Notes under the pieces: model-generated
The model's database searches: none
Seen by the model: the letters and a program-made list of their open reading frames with translations, nothing else
What the model was told of the DNA's origin: nothing
Assembly (NCBI GenBank): GCA_003439945.1
Contig: QVRM01002365.1
Location: 232,018 to 296,017, forward strand
DNA: 64,000 nt
Direction of reading: 5' to 3'
From: Dermanyssus gallinae
Lineage: Eukaryota; Arthropoda; Arachnida; Mesostigmata; Dermanyssidae
Program-made: the position numbers and the translations under genes
In this document: in pieces, positions 59,880-64,000 of the stretch
Numbering within the stretch: the stretch's first letter is position 1
Layout of the letters: every line of letters starts with the position of its first letter

Positions 59880-62767
59880 AAACTGGTAAAATAAATGTAA
59901 TGTCGTTTGACTCTGAAGATCGCCTACCTCCAAACTTGAGGTACATGGCCAGAGCCATCTGTGTTTCAAGCCGGTGAATTTCAGCGAGTTGTTCGACGGC
60001 TGCCTCCGCCGCGGGGATCGGAGAGACGGCGAAGTTTGCTGAGCGGTGAATCGCTGCGCGAGGAAAGGCTGCGAGGGTTTGCTGGTGGAGCGACTTGGTC
60101 CAGCGAATGCGAACTTATGCGCCCTCCAGACGAAATAACATGTATAAAGACTTCGTCTCGTTGATCTGCGGACGTAAGAACAACGTTATCAACGCTGCTA
60201 ACGAGGGCAGTAGCAGATAGCCTTGGCTTTTTCCTACTGCATATCACGCAGACATGGCACTGAATTAACCACATTTACAGTATATATACCTATACTGTAA
60301 ATGTGGTTAATTCGGTTGCTATGTCTGCGTGATATGCAGTAGAAAAATTGCCAAGGATCGGTTCTGTAAAACTATAAAGCACAGTTTATAACTTATCTTA
60401 TAATAAACAAATCATATTAAAGGGTTGGACTCAAATTGTTCCAATATCTCGTTCTCCGGTGTTGTATGTAAATGATCTAGTTTTGTGGTTCTGACGTCAC
60501 TGGCTACAATTAATGTTTATTCCAGCTCAAGTATATATATATGCGTCTTGAATGTGCAATAAAGGTATAAGATAAATGCGCCAACTTTTAGAAATGTTTC
60601 ATTAAATATACTGCAAGAGAACGTGCCTATGGCAGACCAAACATGTCACCCATCAAAAGACTGCTGCTATCCAAAAATAGTTAGCCACGTGACGACCAGA
60701 TAACTCTTATGCTAAGAATTGAAGTGGCGGCGTGGTCTAGGGGACTAGTGCGCTAGTCATGGTTGTCATCTACGGGGTGCCGCTGGTTCGATCCCTGTTG
60801 TTGGTCGAATTTTCTTTGAGCGATGCTCATTGAGAATAGATGATAAACTATACCGCTGAGAGTCAGCGGCCATGCTGCCACAAGGGCTGTTAGGGGAAAC
60901 CCTAGATATCTTAACATGTCCGGCCCTCGGTGCATTGAAGATATACCTCAGGTTAAGTGCCAAGCCCGTAGGGGGCGGAGGAAAGTCTAGAATTAAAAAC
61001 AACCTCCTTAAAAAAATGTTTAATTGTAATGCTAAGAATTGACTAACTGACTAGATAGATAAATATGGTCATTTGTTGGCGGCAGATAGAGCCCGTCGTT
61101 GTGACGTGTGACGCAACGACAATGGTCACGCACCAGTGCTAGGCGTGCTGACTCGTCGTCCCACACCGCAGATCGGCTGAGGCAGGTCGATAAAACGGAC
61201 ATTTAGCGTCACGTTTAATTGTTGACGGTAGCCACGTTGCCTATCATGACCGTCGCCGTTGTCATTATTGTCGTTGTTGTTGTTGATATCGTCGTCATGA
61301 TCATCATCGACGACCATATCTTCGGTTTCCACAGGTTCGACGCGTAGCAGGGCGCGCTCGGTCGGGCTTACTGCCAGGACGCTACTTGGACCTGCAATAA
61401 AGGCCCGAACTACAGGGAATCCACACGGCAGCTGACTAGCCGCTTCCCACGATAGTGGCGTCGCTGTCGGTGCTACGCCGGGCGGGCGTGGAGGCGGGAA
61501 CGCCGTCGAGGTGGGGTGAAGACAACAACGGAGACCGTCCGGCCGCAGCCGATGTTGCCCTCGGAACAATACGTAGTCGCCGAGACACGAGACGCAATGG
61601 AGTTCATCTGAAGCTTTAATATCATAATTGTGATGATTCCTTTAGTTGAGAAATACTACTAATCGTATTGCAGCTGGCAATGCAAAGCTGGTCTGAACGT
61701 GTACCAAGTGTCATATTTCTATTATTAATAATACAGTTTTAATAGGGTTACCGGTTACAAGCACCAACGCAACCTAATACTGACTGTTAATCCTTAGTAC
61801 CATTAATGAATCAAATACCAAGAACTATATATATATATATAGATAATAGAGTTATCTACACCCGAAGACGGTTGGTTTAGATTCAGAAGCAGTCACTCTT
61901 AAATTGATACTCGTTTTACACAGAAATAATAAAGGATGTCCTCAATTAATTACTATTACTATTGATATTATTAATCGAAGTATACATACATTCCCCATGG
62001 TGGAAGATCAAGACGGCTGGTGAGCGCAGTTGAGCCTTTTTCTCAAACAGTCCCAATGAATCAGCCTGTGATGAAAGCTCTGCCGACCAGATCGAGCCGT
62101 CCGGCAGGGAAGCGCATACTTCAGTTGCGGAGCACGACAGCTGGAACAGGTTGTCGTCTTCTGCAGAAACAATAGCAGAGACGGAATTAAAATAACTAGA
62201 AAGCACCTTTATTTTCATAAAAGGGGTAGAATATCTCAGCCTAAATAGGACAATAGATTTCAAGTCATTTGCATAGCCGAGGTACTTAGCCTCGGCTTGC
62301 ACGTGGTACAGTAAGATTAGCACTTAGATAATACTTGTGAAAATGACGCTGACCTCTAATAACACGTAAGCACTCTGGCAATGCCGCCAACAATGACCAC
62401 GCCGAAGATGACAGCAAACAATGTCAGTGGCGAAAAAGAGTCACGACAAAGTTATTGATAACAATAATAACAACAACACCTACAACAAAATACATCAACC
62501 ACAACACCGGCATGTACGAAATCTGTTACAAAACAATTGGCATATTGTCGTAAGTGCTGGTACGGTGAGAACTCTGTCCAACTACTCACCAATGCCAAGG
62601 AAAGCCTACGTCATATACTCCAAACAGGCCAAGTTCAGCCTGGGCAAGCACGTCGGCCTTCTTATCGATCAGAGTCACGAACGCCTTCCGTTGCGCGCCA
62701 TAAGTCCACAGAATCACGAACCGGCCTTGACGCCGCAGGAAACAAAATGAGCGAATATGAGCATCCT
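58036..62767 (-). CDS. FAAP100: FAAP100-like protein (Fanconi anaemia core complex), at least 9 exons, 5' end not found
   Basis: Exons from N to C: 62590-62767, one ending near 62354, 61990-62160, ?-61607 (low edge unclear), about 60090-59928, 59560-59742, possibly 59110-59170, 58789-58981, 58338-58555, and 58036-58137 with the stop. Junctions 61990/61607, 59928/59742, 58789/58555 and 58338/58137 agree in phase with GT/AG sites. Landmarks: AFVTLIDKKADVLAQAELGL, CASLPDGSIWSAEL (propeller-like), ELHCVSCLGDYVLFRGQ, AAVEQLAEIHRLETQMALAM (coiled segment), IIVCRLSADESFL, RVVLQCTSLQRLIGL, and the end LEECTTSEQVLTFYNKW...CKLPLL. From memory, order and pattern fit human FAAP100 (for example GLPDGQL, CCATLQWLL and a C-terminus ending in leucines). 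Similarity is low. FAAP100 works with FANCB and FANCL to ubiquitinate FANCD2-FANCI. N-terminal exons may lie to the right. Confidence 0.55.
59332..59402. repeat. (TA)n microsatellite
   Basis: About 70 bp of TA in an intron of the FAAP100-like gene. Confidence 0.95.
60221..60356. repeat. Near-perfect hairpin, arms about 64 bp
   Basis: The left arm CCTTGGCTTTTTCCTACTGC continues ATATCACGCAGACATGGCAC, then TGAATTAACCACATTTACAG and TATA. The right arm is its reverse complement with a handful of mismatches, ending CCAAGG at 60356. The loop is only about 6-8 bp (TATACC). It is MITE-like and lies in an intron of the FAAP100-like gene, about 130 bp before an exon. Confidence 0.85.
60709..61042 (+). 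repeat. SINE family B, full-length copy with perfect 14-bp target-site duplication
   Basis: ATGCTAAGAATTGA flanks both sides (60709-60722 and 61029-61042). The unit is 60723-61028. The tRNA-like head is AGTGGCGGCGTGGTCTAGGG (A box) to GCTGGTTCGATCCCTGTTG (B box). The body is GCGATGCTCATTGAG, AGAGTCAGCGGCCATGCTGC, CCCTAGATATCTTAACATG and GAAGATATACCTCAGG. The tail is AAGTCTAGAATTAAAAAC, AACCTCCTTAAAAAAATG and TTTAATTGTA. Copies or pieces also lie at 16753-16795, 16968-17165, 25838-25876, 45290-45440 and 50300-50512. Confidence 0.9.
61871..61915 (+). repeat. SINE family A fragment
   Basis: Contains GGTTGGTTTAGATTCAGAAG and CAGTCACTCTTAAATTGATA, a short diverged piece of the SINE-A head/body junction. 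Confidence 0.45.
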
Positions 62768-63098
62768 CTGACAACTCGAAGAAACGTTGACGGCGGCGTT
62801 GGTGGCGTTGTCGTGAAGACTTTCTATGGCGTCACGTGATTTGGAATAACAACAAACGTAGTTATTAGTAACTTATGTAGAGCGAAATGCGCCCCTGATA
62901 TAAGAATGTGATATGGGTACACACGCGTTTACCGTAGAATATTACCACAGGTCGTTTTCAACTTCGTTGGATAGTAAATACCTAAGAAACTAGAGGCAAG
63001 GTGCGCTTCAATAGTGTTTCGATTTAGCAAAACAGTTGAAACGAGAGACCTTACGGTCGACTATGTGGCAAGTATGTGGATTCTTACGTGTATATTAT

Positions 63099-63138
<40 letters not shown>

Positions 63139-64000
63139 TAGTCAACCTACATGTTGGGGTGTCCAGAATATAAGCGCATTCTCGGTAGATGCAAAGAGAT
63201 ATTTTGAGTGAGCTGAACGTCGGTTACGGGCGAATTGAGATGGACGAAGGGGGGTGTCGATTCACAGCCAACACGAGCATATCTCAAATGACCTGATGCC
63301 TTCTGCCTGGAAGATTGAAATAAGCGCACCATATTATATATATTATATATATATATATATATAATATCTATATATAAATCCACTAACATACGAATCTAAA
63401 TAACTCAACTGCTTCAAAGCATCTATGTAATTCCGGTACAAGTTATTGCTTTTTAACGTTTGATCTGGACTTACGTGATGTCTAAGCAAGCCGAGAGTAG
63501 GGAACAAATAGCGACTTAGCAAAAAATCCAAGGCAATAAAGCGAGACCAATAAACACCCCACCCGCTTTCTAGTCGAGAAATACTTCTAATTAGATTCTT
63601 AATATGTTGAAAAGTACGTCTAGTCGATGTAGTCTGACAATGAGCTTTCTAAGTTAGATAGAATAAACATATACTGGCATTGTGAAGCTCATAGAACGCA
63701 ACGAAATTGTTATACACAGCGGAGTCTGTCAGCCCTCGGTCAGATTGGTCAGGTGGTCGGTTCTGAGAGGGCCAAGAAATAAGGCATCTCCAAACTTTGT
63801 GATCAATAAACATATTAGGACATTATATACTACAGGCATTATATATTACAGCCGATTATATATTACAGATACATTATCGGACAATTCGACGAGCACGCTT
63901 GTCAGCTGAAGGCTATACGTCGTTCGAAACGCCGAAAACCGATCGATGTGTGAGAACCGACCCGAATGATACCCGCCCGTTGGCCAAAACGCAGCTACCA
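62768..64000. other. Right end; presumed upstream part of the FAAP100-like gene, no exon recognised
   Basis: Contains (TA)n at 63101-63133 and 63331-63363. Frames at 63343-63531 (minus) and 63682-63909 (plus) have no supporting motif. Confidence 0.5.

Overview
This is nuclear DNA of an intron-rich invertebrate, most likely an arthropod and possibly a mite or other chelicerate. That is an inference from gene content, short and medium introns, tRNA-derived SINEs, decayed LINE and mariner elements and very abundant (TA)n and trinucleotide repeats; no marker settles the species. There is no operon structure, CRISPR array or rRNA.

Seven protein-coding genes are recognisable from spliced homology. 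From left to right they are: (1) DNA polymerase eta (POLH), plus strand, about 1-8199, cut by the left edge and with an unresolved C-terminus; (2) KDEL receptor, minus strand, 14059-23169, three exons, complete at 212 aa; (3) cleavage stimulation factor 64 kDa subunit (CSTF2), plus strand, 26621-32932, eight exons, complete at 473 aa; (4) carnitine palmitoyltransferase 2 (CPT2), minus strand, 33217-39229, five exons found, first exon not found; (5) LYRM4/ISD11, plus strand, 46885-47633, two exons, complete at 91 aa; (6) a divergent FEM1-like protein in one uninterrupted reading frame, plus strand, 53590-54888; (7) a low-similarity gene on the minus strand, 58036-62767, whose exon chain and C-terminus look like FAAP100 of the Fanconi anaemia core complex. 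The genes are unrelated housekeeping loci: translesion synthesis, ER retrieval, mRNA 3' processing, mitochondrial fatty-acid import, Fe-S assembly, a probable E3 receptor and probable crosslink repair. KDELR and CSTF2 are divergently arranged around a 3.4 kb repeat-rich spacer. CSTF2 and CPT2 converge with only about 280 bp between their stop codons.

Introns and spacers are filled with mobile DNA: at least three tRNA-derived SINE families, several LINE fragments including one 5'-truncated copy with poly(A) and 14-bp target duplications, two decayed mariner-type transposases, an intact 288-codon ORF resembling the C-terminal zinc-finger/endonuclease part of a retroelement, and three inverted-repeat (foldback) elements of about 135, 220 and 950 bp. 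Long (TA)n tracts often lie at the edges of these elements.

The points most worth a second look are the FAAP100-like gene, three single-base frame breaks in otherwise conserved POLH and CPT2 exons, the long foldback element in a CPT2 intron, the SINE family whose tail can fold into a hairpin, and the divergent FEM1-like gene.
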